Shown here: positions 50,993-60,400 of the stretch, piece by piece | Numbering within the stretch: position 1 is the stretch's first letter | Layout of the letters: each line of letters starts with the position of its first letter | Origin: Pseudomonas lalkuanensis | GTDB lineage: Bacteria > Pseudomonadota > Gammaproteobacteria > Pseudomonadales > Pseudomonadaceae | Direction: 5' to 3' | Length of the DNA: 64,000 nucleotides | NCBI RefSeq assembly: GCF_008807375.1 | Contig: NZ_CP043311.1 | Location: forward strand, 3,452,001 to 3,516,000 | The notes under the pieces: model-generated | Told to the model about the DNA's origin: nothing | The model's database searches: none | What the model saw: the letters and a program-made list of their open reading frames with translations, nothing else | Translations under genes and position numbers: made by a program

Positions 50993-52510
50993 ATGCCTGC
51001 CCTCAACGCTTCCGCCACTGTCGCCGTGATCGGCGCCGGCGCCATGGGTGCCGGTATCGCCCAGGTCGCCGCCCAGGCCGGCCATCCGGTCAAGCTCTAT
51101 GACAACCGCCCCGGCGCGTCCGCCCAGGCCATCGACGGCATCGACCGCCAGCTCGGCCGCCTGGTGGAGAAGAACAAACTCACCGCCGAGGCCCGCGCAG
51201 CCATCGTCGCCCGGCTGCAACCGGTGGAGGCCATCGAGGCCCTGGCCGATGCAAGCCTGGTGATCGAGGCCATCGTCGAGAACCTGGAGGTCAAGCGCGG
51301 CCTGCTGCGCCAGCTCGAAGACCTGTGCAGCGCCGACTGCATCCTGGCCAGCAACACCTCTTCACTGTCCATCACCAGCCTGGCTGCTGGCCTCAAGCAT
51401 CCGGGCCGGGTGATCGGCATGCACTTCTTCAATCCGGCGCCGCTGATGGCCCTGGTGGAAATCGTCTCGGGCCTGGCCAGCGACCGCGCCCTTGCCGAAG
51501 GCCTGTACGAAACCGCCAAGGCCTGGGGCAAACAGCCGGTACACACAAAGTCCACTCCGGGCTTCATCGTCAACCGCGTGGCACGCCCCTTCTACGCCGA
51601 AAGCCTGCGCCTGCTGCAGGAAGGTGCCGCCGGCTGCGCCACCCTCGACGCGCTGATGCGTGACGCGGGCGGCTTCCGCATGGGTGCCTTCGAACTGACG
51701 GACCTGATCGGACACGACGTCAACTACGCCGTCACCTGCTCGGTGTTCGATGCCTACTACGGCGACTTCCGCTTCCAGCCCTCGCTGATCCAGAAGGAGC
51801 TGGTGGACGCCGGCCGCCTGGGCCGCAAGAGCGGTCACGGCTTCTACAGCTATGCCGAAGGCGCCGAGCGCCCGCAACCGGTCGAACTGTCCAGCGACGC
51901 CAGCGTGGAATCCTGCGTGGTGGAAGGCAGCCTGGGCGTCGCCGAACCCCTGGTACAGCGCCTGGCGGACGCCGGCGTGAAGGTGGTTCGCCGTGACGGC
52001 AGCGGCGTGCTGAGAGTCGGCGACGCCGTGATCGCCCTGTCCGACGGCCGCCTGGCGAGCCAGCGCTCCCGCGAGGACGGCATGGCCAACCTGGTGCTGA
52101 TCGACCTCGCGCTGGATTACACCAAGGCCATCCGCCTTGGCATCGCCTGCGCCGCCAGCACCTGCGAAGCCGCCCGTGACCAGGCCGTGGCGCTGCTGCA
52201 ACGCGCCGGCCTCAAGGTCAGCCCACTCAGCGATATCCCCGGCCTCGCCGTGCTGCGCACCGTGGCCATGCTGGCCAACGAAGGTGCCGATGCCGTGCTG
52301 CAAGGCGTGGGCTCGGCCGGCGACATCGACCTCGCCATGCGCGCCGGCGTGAACTATCCGCAAGGCCCGCTGGCCTGGGCCGACGCCATCGGCCTGCCGG
52401 TAGTGCTGCGGACCCTGGAAAACCTTCAGGCCGCTTACGGCGAAGAGCGCTACCGACCTTCCCTGCTGCTGCGTCGCCAGGTGGCCGAAGGGAGGAATTT
52501 CCGTGACTAA
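50993..52510 (+). CDS. paaH: 3-hydroxyadipyl-CoA dehydrogenase
   Basis: A 505-residue protein. The NAD site is 'VAVIGAGAMGAGIAQVAAQA'; the 3-hydroxyacyl-CoA dehydrogenase domain has 'NTSSLSITSLA' and 'GMHFFNPAPLMALVEIVSGL', and a second C-terminal half follows the same fold. The length fits PaaH. GGACGCTGAG precedes the ATG at 50993, which comes just after the paaG stop. It oxidises 3-hydroxyadipyl-CoA to 3-oxoadipyl-CoA. It overlaps paaI by 8 bases. Confidence 0.92.
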   Translation: MPALNASATVAVIGAGAMGAGIAQVAAQAGHPVKLYDNRPGASAQAIDGIDRQLGRLVEKNKLTAEARAAIVARLQPVEAIEALADASLVIEAIVENLEVKRGLLRQLEDLCSADCILASNTSSLSITSLAAGLKHPGRVIGMHFFNPAPLMALVEIVSGLASDRALAEGLYETAKAWGKQPVHTKSTPGFIVNRVARPFYAESLRLLQEGAAGCATLDALMRDAGGFRMGAFELTDLIGHDVNYAVTCSVFDAYYGDFRFQPSLIQKELVDAGRLGRKSGHGFYSYAEGAERPQPVELSSDASVESCVVEGSLGVAEPLVQRLADAGVKVVRRDGSGVLRVGDAVIALSDGRLASQRSREDGMANLVLIDLALDYTKAIRLGIACAASTCEAARDQAVALLQRAGLKVSPLSDIPGLAVLRTVAMLANEGADAVLQGVGSAGDIDLAMRAGVNYPQGPLAWADAIGLPVVLRTLENLQAAYGEERYRPSLLLRRQVAEGRNFRD

Positions 52511-52952
52511 CCACGAAGCCCTCTCCCTCGCGGAAGCCTGCGCCAGCGAGCTGTTCGAGCGCGACAACGCCAGCCAGACCATGGGCATGCGCCTGCTCTC
52601 CGTGGCACCGGGCCAGGCCCGCGTCGGCATGAGCGTGCGCGAAGACATGGTCCAGGGCCACGGCACTTGCCACGGCGGCTACCTGTTCGCCCTGGCCGAC
52701 TCGGCCTTCGCCTTCGCCTGCAACACCTACAACGAGGCCACCGTCGCCATCGGCTGCAGCATCGACTACGTGGCCCCGGCACGCCTGGGCGACACCCTCA
52801 CGGCCCAGGCCATCGAGCAGAGCCGCAGTGGCCGCACCGGCAACTACGACGTGCGCATCGAAAACCAGAACGGGCAATTGATCGCCCTCTTCCACGGCAA
52901 GTCCTACAAAGTGCGCGGCTCGGTACTCGCGCAGGAGACCCCTGATGAATGA
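52503..52952 (+). CDS. paaI: Hydroxyphenylacetyl-CoA thioesterase PaaI
   Basis: A 149-residue hotdog-fold thioesterase with '[20 protein letters not shown]', the PaaI active-site helix. It starts with GTG and a strong GGAGG, overlaps the end of paaH by 8 bases and the start of paaJ by 8 bases. PaaI rescues the pathway by hydrolysing dead-end CoA esters. Confidence 0.92.
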   Translation: MTNHEALSLAEACASELFERDNASQTMGMRLLSVAPGQARVGMSVREDMVQGHGTCHGGYLFALADSAFAFACNTYNEATVAIGCSIDYVAPARLGDTLTAQAIEQSRSGRTGNYDVRIENQNGQLIALFHGKSYKVRGSVLAQETPDE

Positions 52953-54150
52953 CGCCCTGATTATCGACGCCGTACGTACGCCCATCGGCCGCTACGCCGG
53001 CGCCCTGTCCGCGGTGCGCGCCGACGACCTCGGCGCCGTGCCCATGCGCGCCCTGATGCAGCGCCACCCTGAACTGGACTGGAGCGCCATCGACGATGTG
53101 ATCTACGGCTGCGCCAACCAGGCCGGCGAAGACAACCGCAACGTCGCGCGCATGTCCGCCCTGCTCGCCGGCCTGCCGGTGAGCGTGCCGGGCACCACCC
53201 TGAACCGCCTCTGCGGTTCCGGCCTGGATGCCATCGGCAATGCCGCCCGCGCCCTGCGCTGCGGCGAAGCCGGCCTGATGATCGCCGGTGGCGTGGAATC
53301 CATGTCCCGCGCGCCCTTCGTGATGGGCAAGGCGGAAAGCGCCTTCTCCCGCCAGGCGGAAATCTTCGATACCACCATCGGCTGGCGCTTCGTCAACCCG
53401 CTGCTGAAGGCGCAGTTCGGCATCGACTCCATGCCGGAAACCGCCGAGAACGTGGCCGAGCAGTTCAACATCTCCCGCGAGGACCAGGACGCCTTCGCCC
53501 TGCGCAGCCAGCAGCGCGCCGCCGCCGCCCAGGCCAATGGCCGGCTGGCGAAGGAAATCGTCCCGGTGGAGATTCCCCAGCGCAAAGGCCCGGCGAAAAT
53601 CGTCGAGCAGGATGAGCACCCGCGCGGCGATACCACCCTGGAACAGCTGGCCAGGCTGGGCACGCCGTTCCGCCAGGACGGCAGCGTCACCGCCGGCAAC
53701 GCCTCGGGCGTGAACGACGGCGCCTGCGCCCTGCTGCTGGCCAGCAGCGCCGCCGCCAAGCTCCATGGCCTCAAGGCCCGCGCCCGCGTGGTCGGCATGG
53801 CCACCGCCGGTGTCGAGCCGCGCATCATGGGCATCGGCCCGGTACCGGCGACCCGCAAGGTACTGGAACTGACCGGCCTGTCGCTGGCTGACATGGACGT
53901 CATCGAACTCAACGAAGCCTTCGCCGCCCAGGGCCTCGCCGTTCTGCGCGAACTGGGTCTCGCCGACAACGATCCGCGGGTGAACCCCAACGGCGGCGCC
54001 ATCGCCCTCGGCCACCCGCTGGGCATGAGCGGTGCGCGCCTGGTGACCACCGCCCTGCACGAACTGGAAGAACGCCAGGGCCGCTACGCCCTCTGCACCA
54101 TGTGCATCGGCGTGGGTCAGGGCATCGCCCTGATCATTGAAAGGCTCTGA
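52945..54150 (+). CDS. paaJ: 3-oxoadipyl-CoA/3-oxo-5,6-dehydrosuberyl-CoA thiolase
   Basis: A 401-residue thiolase. The nucleophile Cys is in '[15 protein letters not shown]', the His in '[20 protein letters not shown]' and the second Cys in '[14 protein letters not shown]'. It splits 3-oxoadipyl-CoA to acetyl-CoA and succinyl-CoA, also named PcaF in the beta-ketoadipate pathway. It overlaps paaI by 8 bases. Confidence 0.92.
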   Translation: MNDALIIDAVRTPIGRYAGALSAVRADDLGAVPMRALMQRHPELDWSAIDDVIYGCANQAGEDNRNVARMSALLAGLPVSVPGTTLNRLCGSGLDAIGNAARALRCGEAGLMIAGGVESMSRAPFVMGKAESAFSRQAEIFDTTIGWRFVNPLLKAQFGIDSMPETAENVAEQFNISREDQDAFALRSQQRAAAAQANGRLAKEIVPVEIPQRKGPAKIVEQDEHPRGDTTLEQLARLGTPFRQDGSVTAGNASGVNDGACALLLASSAAAKLHGLKARARVVGMATAGVEPRIMGIGPVPATRKVLELTGLSLADMDVIELNEAFAAQGLAVLRELGLADNDPRVNPNGGAIALGHPLGMSGARLVTTALHELEERQGRYALCTMCIGVGQGIALIIERL

Positions 54151-54248
54151 AACGCAAGAACCACCATCTGAAAAACGGGTGAGGAGTATCCTCTTCCTCA
54201 GCACTCAGAAGCCTACGGCTTCGCGCACAAAAATAATTCGAGTGAACC

Positions 54249-55559
54249 ATGAACATGATTGCCAACACCGCCTTGCTTGACCCGATGGAAACCGCCAGCG
54301 TCGACCAACTGCGCCAGCACCAGCTGGAACGCCTGCGCTGGAGCCTCAGGCACGCCTACGAGAACGTCCCGCTGTACCGCCAGCGCTTTGATGAAAAAGG
54401 CGTGCACCCGGATGACCTGAAGTCCCTGGAAGACCTGGCCAAGTTCCCCTTCACCGGCAAGAACGACCTGCGCGACAACTACCCCTACGGCATGTTCGCC
54501 GTGCCGCAGAGCGAGATCGTGCGCATCCACGCCTCCAGCGGCACCACCGGCAAGCCCACCGTGGTCGGCTACACCCAGAACGACATCGACACCTGGGCCA
54601 ACGTGGTCGCACGCTCGATCCGGGCCGCTGGCGGCCGCAAGGGTGACAAGGTGCACATCTCCTACGGCTACGGCCTGTTCACCGGCGGCCTGGGCGCCCA
54701 CTACGGCGCCGAGCGCCTGGGCTGCACCGTGATCCCGATGTCCGGCGGCCAGACCGAGAAGCAGGTCCAGCTGATCCGCGACTTCCAGCCGGACATCATC
54801 ATGGTCACACCGTCCTACATGCTGAACCTGGCGGACGAGATCGAGCGCCAGGGCATCGACCCGCACAAGCTGGCCCTGCGCCTCGGCATCTTCGGCGCCG
54901 AGCCCTGGACCGCCGAGCTGCGCCGCGCCATCGAGGAGCGCCTGGGCATCACCGCCCTCGACATCTACGGCCTGTCGGAGATCATGGGCCCCGGGGTCGC
55001 CATGGAATGCGCGGAAACCAAAGACGGTCCGACCATCTGGGAAGACCACTTCTACCCGGAGATCATCGACCCGGTGACCGGTGAAGTGCTGCCGGACGGC
55101 CAGATGGGTGAGCTGGTGTTCACCTCGCTGTCGAAAGAAGCGCTGCCGATGATCCGCTACCGCACCCGCGACCTGACCCGCCTGCTGCCGGGCACCGCCC
55201 GCCCGATGCGCCGGATGGACAAGATCACCGGCCGCAGCGACGACATGCTGATCATCCGTGGCGTCAACGTGTTCCCGACCCAGATCGAGGAGCAGGTGCT
55301 GAAGGTCAAGCAGCTCTCCGAGAACTACGAGATCCACCTGTTCCGCAATGGCAACCTGGACAGCATCGAAGTCCACGTCGAACTCAAGCACGAGCACGAC
55401 GGTCTGGGCGAAGCGCAGCAACAGGCGCTGTGCAACGAGCTGGGCAAGTACATCAAGACCTACATCGGCATCAGCTCGCGCATCGTCCTGCGCCCCAGCT
55501 ACTCGCTGAAGCGTTCCGAGGGCAAGGCCTGCCACGTGTACGACAACCGCGGCAAGTAA
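54249..55559 (+). CDS. paaK: Phenylacetate-CoA ligase
   Basis: A 436-residue adenylate-forming enzyme with the PaaK P-loop 'HASSGTTGKPTVVGYTQNDI', the acceptor-site motif 'DIYGLSEIMGPGVAMEC' and 'IIRGVNVFPTQIEEQVL'. It makes phenylacetyl-CoA with ATP, the first step of the route. The 98-base gap after paaJ suggests it may have a partial promoter of its own. The operon ends with a strong terminator after it. Confidence 0.93.
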   Translation: MNMIANTALLDPMETASVDQLRQHQLERLRWSLRHAYENVPLYRQRFDEKGVHPDDLKSLEDLAKFPFTGKNDLRDNYPYGMFAVPQSEIVRIHASSGTTGKPTVVGYTQNDIDTWANVVARSIRAAGGRKGDKVHISYGYGLFTGGLGAHYGAERLGCTVIPMSGGQTEKQVQLIRDFQPDIIMVTPSYMLNLADEIERQGIDPHKLALRLGIFGAEPWTAELRRAIEERLGITALDIYGLSEIMGPGVAMECAETKDGPTIWEDHFYPEIIDPVTGEVLPDGQMGELVFTSLSKEALPMIRYRTRDLTRLLPGTARPMRRMDKITGRSDDMLIIRGVNVFPTQIEEQVLKVKQLSENYEIHLFRNGNLDSIEVHVELKHEHDGLGEAQQQALCNELGKYIKTYIGISSRIVLRPSYSLKRSEGKACHVYDNRGK

Positions 55560-55578
55560 ACACCAGCGCCGAAGAAGG

Positions 55579-55605
55579 AAGCCCCGCATTCGCGGGGCTT
55601 TTTCG
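55579..55605 (+). terminator. Rho-independent terminator of the paa operon
   Basis: AAGCCCCGC (55579-55587) pairs with GCGGGGCTT (55592-55600), followed by TTTTC. It lies about 20 bases after the paaK stop, so the operon paaF-paaK ends here. Confidence 0.9.
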
Positions 55606-55828
55606 TTTCACGAGTCGGGTGATCGATGTCGGTGAGTTGCACGAGCGGAATCATGGCCAGCCCCAACAAGCGTGGCAATGAAGGGATACTCGACCGCCGG
55701 TCGGGCGGGCACGTTCGCTGCCCTGATGCTGTCGAAACTGATCCAGCCTGGACGACTGTAGAACGGACACCCGCGCCGTATCGGCCGGTTCGAACAACCC
55801 GGAATGGAACCCACAGTGGAGATCGACC

Positions 55829-56182
55829 ATGACTTACGTAGATGGCTTCGTAGTACCCGTCCCCACCGCCAGCCGCGAGGCCTACCGCAAGGTGGCCGAG
55901 ATGGCCGCCGGCGTCTTCAAGGAATGTGGCGCGCTCAGCGTCGTGGAGTGCTGGGGCGACGATGTGCCCGAAGGCAAGGTGACGTCTTTCCCGATGTCGG
56001 TGAAGCTGAAGGAAGGTGAAACCGTGGTCTTCTCCTGGATCACCTGGCCATCCAGGCAGGCCCGGGATGCAGGCATGAAGAAAGCGATGGAGGACCCGCG
56101 CATGCAGCCCAACCCGGAAACCATGCCCTTCGATGGGCAGCGCATGATCTTCGGCGGGTTCGAGGTGCTGGTGACAGCCTGA
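55829..56182 (+). CDS. DUF1428 protein
   Basis: A 117-residue protein matching DUF1428: it opens 'MTYVDGFVVPVPTASREAYR' and contains 'DPRMQPNPETMPFDGQRMIF', then 'GGFEVLV'. GTGGAGATCG precedes the ATG. These small proteins have a dimeric ferredoxin-like barrel fold; the function is unknown. It stands alone between the paa terminator and the type VI genes. The 268 bases before it hold nothing recognisable beyond the paaK terminator. Confidence 0.88.
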   Translation: MTYVDGFVVPVPTASREAYRKVAEMAAGVFKECGALSVVECWGDDVPEGKVTSFPMSVKLKEGETVVFSWITWPSRQARDAGMKKAMEDPRMQPNPETMPFDGQRMIFGGFEVLVTA

Positions 56183-56216
56183 TCTTGCTGTTGGCCGGGG
56201 GACAGCTGCGCTGCCC

Positions 56217-56293
56217 TTTCGCGAATGAATTGGCTCCCACAAGGAAACACCGAGCCCCGGCATGAACCCTGTCGGGGCAATTTCAATCGCCAA
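56217..56293. repeat. REP pair upstream of the type VI cluster end
   Basis: An inverse unit (TTCGCGAATGAATTGGCTCC, 56219-56238) and a degenerate forward unit (GGGCAATTTCAATCGCC, near 56275-56291) lie between the convergent DUF1428 and tssA genes. Confidence 0.65.
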
Positions 56294-56327
56294 GCGGACC
56301 GGAGGTGCGCCCTACCGCCCCACCGCC

Positions 56328-57404
56328 CTACTTCAACACCCCCAGCAGCTTCCACAATCGCCGGGCTTCGGCATCGGCGGTGATCAGCTCTTCCAGCAAC
56401 TCGCCAAGGGGCTGGTTGCCCCACTCCACGGCGCGGCGGATCACGTAGGGCACCGGGCTATGGGGTTCGGTGCGGGCCAGGTAGTCGGCAATCAGCGCCA
56501 GTTGGCGGTAGGCATCCTCGCGGTTGGCGGGAATGCCGGAAAAGGCTGGCGGCGCCTCCACCTCGGCTGCAGCGGGCTCGGCCGCCACCTCGGGAGCCGG
56601 CGCCACGGCGGGCGGCGTCTGGGACTGCATGGGGATGAACTCCTGCATGAGCGAGCGGATGGCGTTAAGGATCTGCTGCAAGGTGGCGAAGCTGGGGGCG
56701 AGGTCGCCGAGCCAGCCGTCGCACCAGGCATCCAGGCGCTTCAGCTCGGCCAGCGCCGTTTCCGCGCCCTGGCGAACCCGAACGAAACTGGCCGTGGGCA
56801 GTTGCCTGAGGATTTCGTCCAGCTTGCGCTGTTCCAGCCGGGCCGCCTCGGCGGCGACCTTGTCTGCCTTGCTGTCGCTGGCCTGCACCTGGCGCTGCTG
56901 GAGTTGCTGCCAGCCATGCAGGGTCAGGTGGGCGAGGTCGGCATGTTCGGCATCGAACAGCGCACAGCGGGTCAGGACGATCTCTCCATAGCGCCGGACC
57001 ATCCACTCCAGCGGCGCCACGCGCCAGGAACGGTCGCCCTCTTCCGGCTGCGGATGCAGTTCGTCCGGGTAGCGTTCGCACAGCCCCGCCAGCAGCGCCA
57101 GCGCCGGCGCCAGGCCATCGAGGCCACTGCGCAACAGCCAGGCTTCACCGAGCCAGGCGGCAATCATCAGATCCTTGCTGCGCTCGCACAGCAGTTCTTC
57201 GGCCAGGCGCTCCACGGCGGCCCAATCTCCGCGCTTGAGCTCCGCCTGCCAGACGCCAGCGGGCAGGCTGGCGTCGTCCTCGCGGCGCAACTCGCGCAGG
57301 CGGTCCCAGGCCGGGTCGTAGCGCAGGCTGGGACCACAGGGCTCGGCGCCGGGAATGGGCTCCAGCAAGTCGCTGGCCGGTCCTTCGGTTATCGGCAAGG
57401 TCAT
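56328..57404 (-). CDS. tssA: Type VI secretion protein TssA
   Basis: A 358-residue protein with the ImpA N-terminal domain ('LEPIPGAEPCGPSLRYDPAW', then 'WRVAPLEWMVRRYGEIVL'), a Pro/Ala-rich linker near residues 260-290 and a short C-terminal helical domain ('FSGIPANREDAYRQLALIAD'). TssA caps or primes the sheath during type VI assembly. Its ATG overlaps the tssM stop by 4 bases. It is the last gene of the visible tssJ-K-L-M-A run. Confidence 0.9.
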   Translation of the reverse strand: MTLPITEGPASDLLEPIPGAEPCGPSLRYDPAWDRLRELRREDDASLPAGVWQAELKRGDWAAVERLAEELLCERSKDLMIAAWLGEAWLLRSGLDGLAPALALLAGLCERYPDELHPQPEEGDRSWRVAPLEWMVRRYGEIVLTRCALFDAEHADLAHLTLHGWQQLQQRQVQASDSKADKVAAEAARLEQRKLDEILRQLPTASFVRVRQGAETALAELKRLDAWCDGWLGDLAPSFATLQQILNAIRSLMQEFIPMQSQTPPAVAPAPEVAAEPAAAEVEAPPAFSGIPANREDAYRQLALIADYLARTEPHSPVPYVIRRAVEWGNQPLGELLEELITADAEARRLWKLLGVLK

Positions 57405-60400
57405 GGCGTCATCTCGGTGCTCACCAGAGAACTGGCGTGGATACTGGAAAACGGCGAGCGCGGGGCCTTGACCGGCAGCGGCTGGATCGACAGCGGCAGC
57501 TTGCCGCCCTGGGTCATCAGCGACAGACGCATGAACATCAGGGCCGGCTCGCTGTTGCCCGGCGCGCCGCGCAGCGGCACCTGCAGGGTCAACGGAAAGT
57601 CGGTGTAGTCCATGCTCGGCTGGCGCTGCAGCACCACATGGGAGCGCATCAGGCGCAGCAATGCCCAGGGGCCGCGATATTCCCAGCCCGCCTCAAGGTC
57701 GGCCACCGCCATGCTGGGCTGCAGGGGGTCGATGCTCGGCCGCTGGCTGCCATCCTTGGCCCAACGCAGCAACAGCTGCATCGGGTCGCCGACGTTCCAG
57801 TGCAGGCGCTGCGCTTCGCCGGGGAAGCCGATCTGGCGCTCACCGGCATGCAGCCCCCAGGCGATCACCTGGTCGGCGCCGCGCTCGGCGTCACGGTCGG
57901 TGCGCCAGCGCACATCCAGCTCGACGCCCAGCGAACCGGATGGGTCGCGCAGGAACAGCGGCCCGAGCCAGGTGCGCGCCTGTTTCAGGCGCGCGAGGAA
58001 GTCTTCCGCCGCCGGACGATCGCCGGGGTTGCCCCATTTCAACCCCTCTTCGGCCTGGGCCAGACGGCTGTCGATCAGCTCCACCAGATGCTGCACCCGC
58101 GCCGGGTCGGCATCGTCGGCCTTGAGGCTGTAGGCGAAGGGGAAGCGGTCCGCCAGGTACTGGTTGAAGTAGTCGGCCAGATCGTTCCAGGCCAGCGCCG
58201 CGCGTTGCTGCTGGAGCTGGCTGCAGCGCTGCGATGCCTGGTCCCTTAGTACGCGGGTGCGCTGTGCCAGGTCGCCCACTCCCTGGGACACGGCGGCGGT
58301 GGTCAGCACCTGGGAGCAGGAATCGCGATCCATCTCGACGAAATCCCGGCTCACCAGTTGCTCGAACAGCGCCGGTGAGCTGGTGGGGTTCTGTGCCTTG
58401 TACTTGACCAGCTCTTCGTTGATGGCCGCCAGGCGATTGACCCGTTCCTGCTCGGCCATGCCCAGGCCGCGCTGTTCCTGCAGCCAGGCCAGGGCCGGGG
58501 CGGCGTTGTCGCTGGCGACCTGCATGGCGGCGAACTGCTGGGCGAGGCTGCCCTTCAGGTCCGGCACATCGGTAGCGCGGAACAGGCGCAAGCCAAGATC
58601 GCGGCTGCCGTCCCACTGGGTGATGTCGTAGCGCTGGGTAAAGATCGGCATGGCGTCGATGCCCGCCAGGGCATTGCCCACATCCTGCAACGCCTGGCGG
58701 TTGAGCAGGCCCTGCAAGGCACCGGCGAGATCATTGCGCCCAAGAAGCTGCAGGGCTCGCAGCACCTGCCCGGCCTGGTCGGCCGTCACCTCGAAAGCCC
58801 GGGCACCCGCGCCGGTACGGGGTTCGGCGGAACCGGCCAGGCTGGCCCAGATGGCCCGCGCCCCGGCTTCCCCGGCGGCCTTGAGCATGCCATCGCGGTA
58901 GTCCGGCGGGATCTGCGCCAGCTCCTGGGTCACGAAGGCACGGTAGCTGTCGATATAGCCAAGGGACTTGGCCAGGGCGCCGGCGTCCACGTTGCGCAAG
59001 GTGCGTGCATCGGGCTCTGCGGTGTCCTGGCGCAGGGCCGTCACCACGAAGTCGCGCTTGAGCAGACCCTTGATCGCCCGGCTCAGGGCACTGACATGGT
59101 CCTGCAGCGCCAGCGTGCCGCCCGGCTGGCGCTGCAGCAGGTTCGAGCGGCTGCCGACGGACGCGATCCACTGCCCGTGGAAATCCCGGCGCAAGCGGCT
59201 GGCCTCGCTGTTCAGGTTCTGCTCCACCGTCGCCCCCAGCAGGCTGCTCTGCCGCACGGTTTCCAGCAGTTGGCGATAGCCGCTTACCAGCTCTTCGCCA
59301 TTGCTGTGGCTCCAGGAGGAATTGGTCAGCGCCAGCAGGCTTTCCAGGTCATCCACCTGGGCATTGATTTCTTCCAGCTCGGCGAGGGAGTTGCCTTGCC
59401 CCGCCTGCAGGATGTCCAGGTGCAGCTTGAGGTAGCCCGCCGGGCGGACAAAGTTGTCTGCGAGGAAATACTGGGTCAGCCAGAGCTTCATCAGCCCTTG
59501 GAAGTGCTCGGTCAGCACTTGCCGCCGCGATTGCAGGTCGAGGGGTTGCAGTCCGGGGGCGGCCAGATCGACCAGGACCCGGTCGTAATAGGCCCGTCGC
59601 CGTAGCGTGGACGTGTTCAGCTCCATGCCAAGAGCGCCATTGGCCAATTGCGCCAGGGGTTCCAGCGCACCCTTGTCGCCCTTCAGGGCCTCGCTGAACC
59701 AGCGGTTCTGCTGCTCCAGGCTGGCGGCGCCATAGGCCAGGTTGTGTGCCTTGACGTAGTTGGGCCACTCCTCCGGCACCTCGCCCACGACTTCAGTGCG
59801 CCGGTCGGCGGGCCGGATCGCCAGGAGCCGGTCCAGCTCCACCTGCTGCATGCGCGCCAGGGGCTGCATGGCCTCGCTGCGTGCCATGGCGCGCAGCACC
59901 TCGTCCATCTCGTCGTTGAGGGAAGAGAACCAGGAGGTGGGAAAGGCCAGCGAAGCGAAATGCCAGCGCGGCGCATCCCGCAACAGATTCCAGAAGCCCT
60001 GGACATTGCGCCGCGCCTGTTCCTGGCTGCGTGCCGGATCCTTCAGCTCCACGTGGGCGCTCTGCGCCACCTGCAGCACCCGGGTCAACTCGCGGGCGTC
60101 ACGCTGGCCGTCATGCCAGGCCCAGAGCATGCCCAGCAGCCAGAAGGCGCCGATGACCGCTGCCGTCCCCGCGACAACTTGCTGCCAGCGCAGCCGCAGG
60201 CGCAGGATGCGCGGCACCGCCTGGGCCAATCCCTGCTCGGCGAGAAAGCGCTGACTCCATAAACCGGCGGAGAACACGCCCCGTGTGCGCGGCTGCTCGC
60301 CGGTGGGAATGTCCCACGGATCGGCGGCGTCCCCGAGCACCTGCGCGGAGCTGAAAAACAGACCTCGCAGCCGGGGTGCCTCGCCCTGGGCGTTGCCCTG

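Noticed and set aside
49258..52666. Minus-strand frames of 611 and 434 codons
   Set aside because: Antisense to paaF, paaG and paaH, which carry catalytic residues and Shine-Dalgarno sequences.
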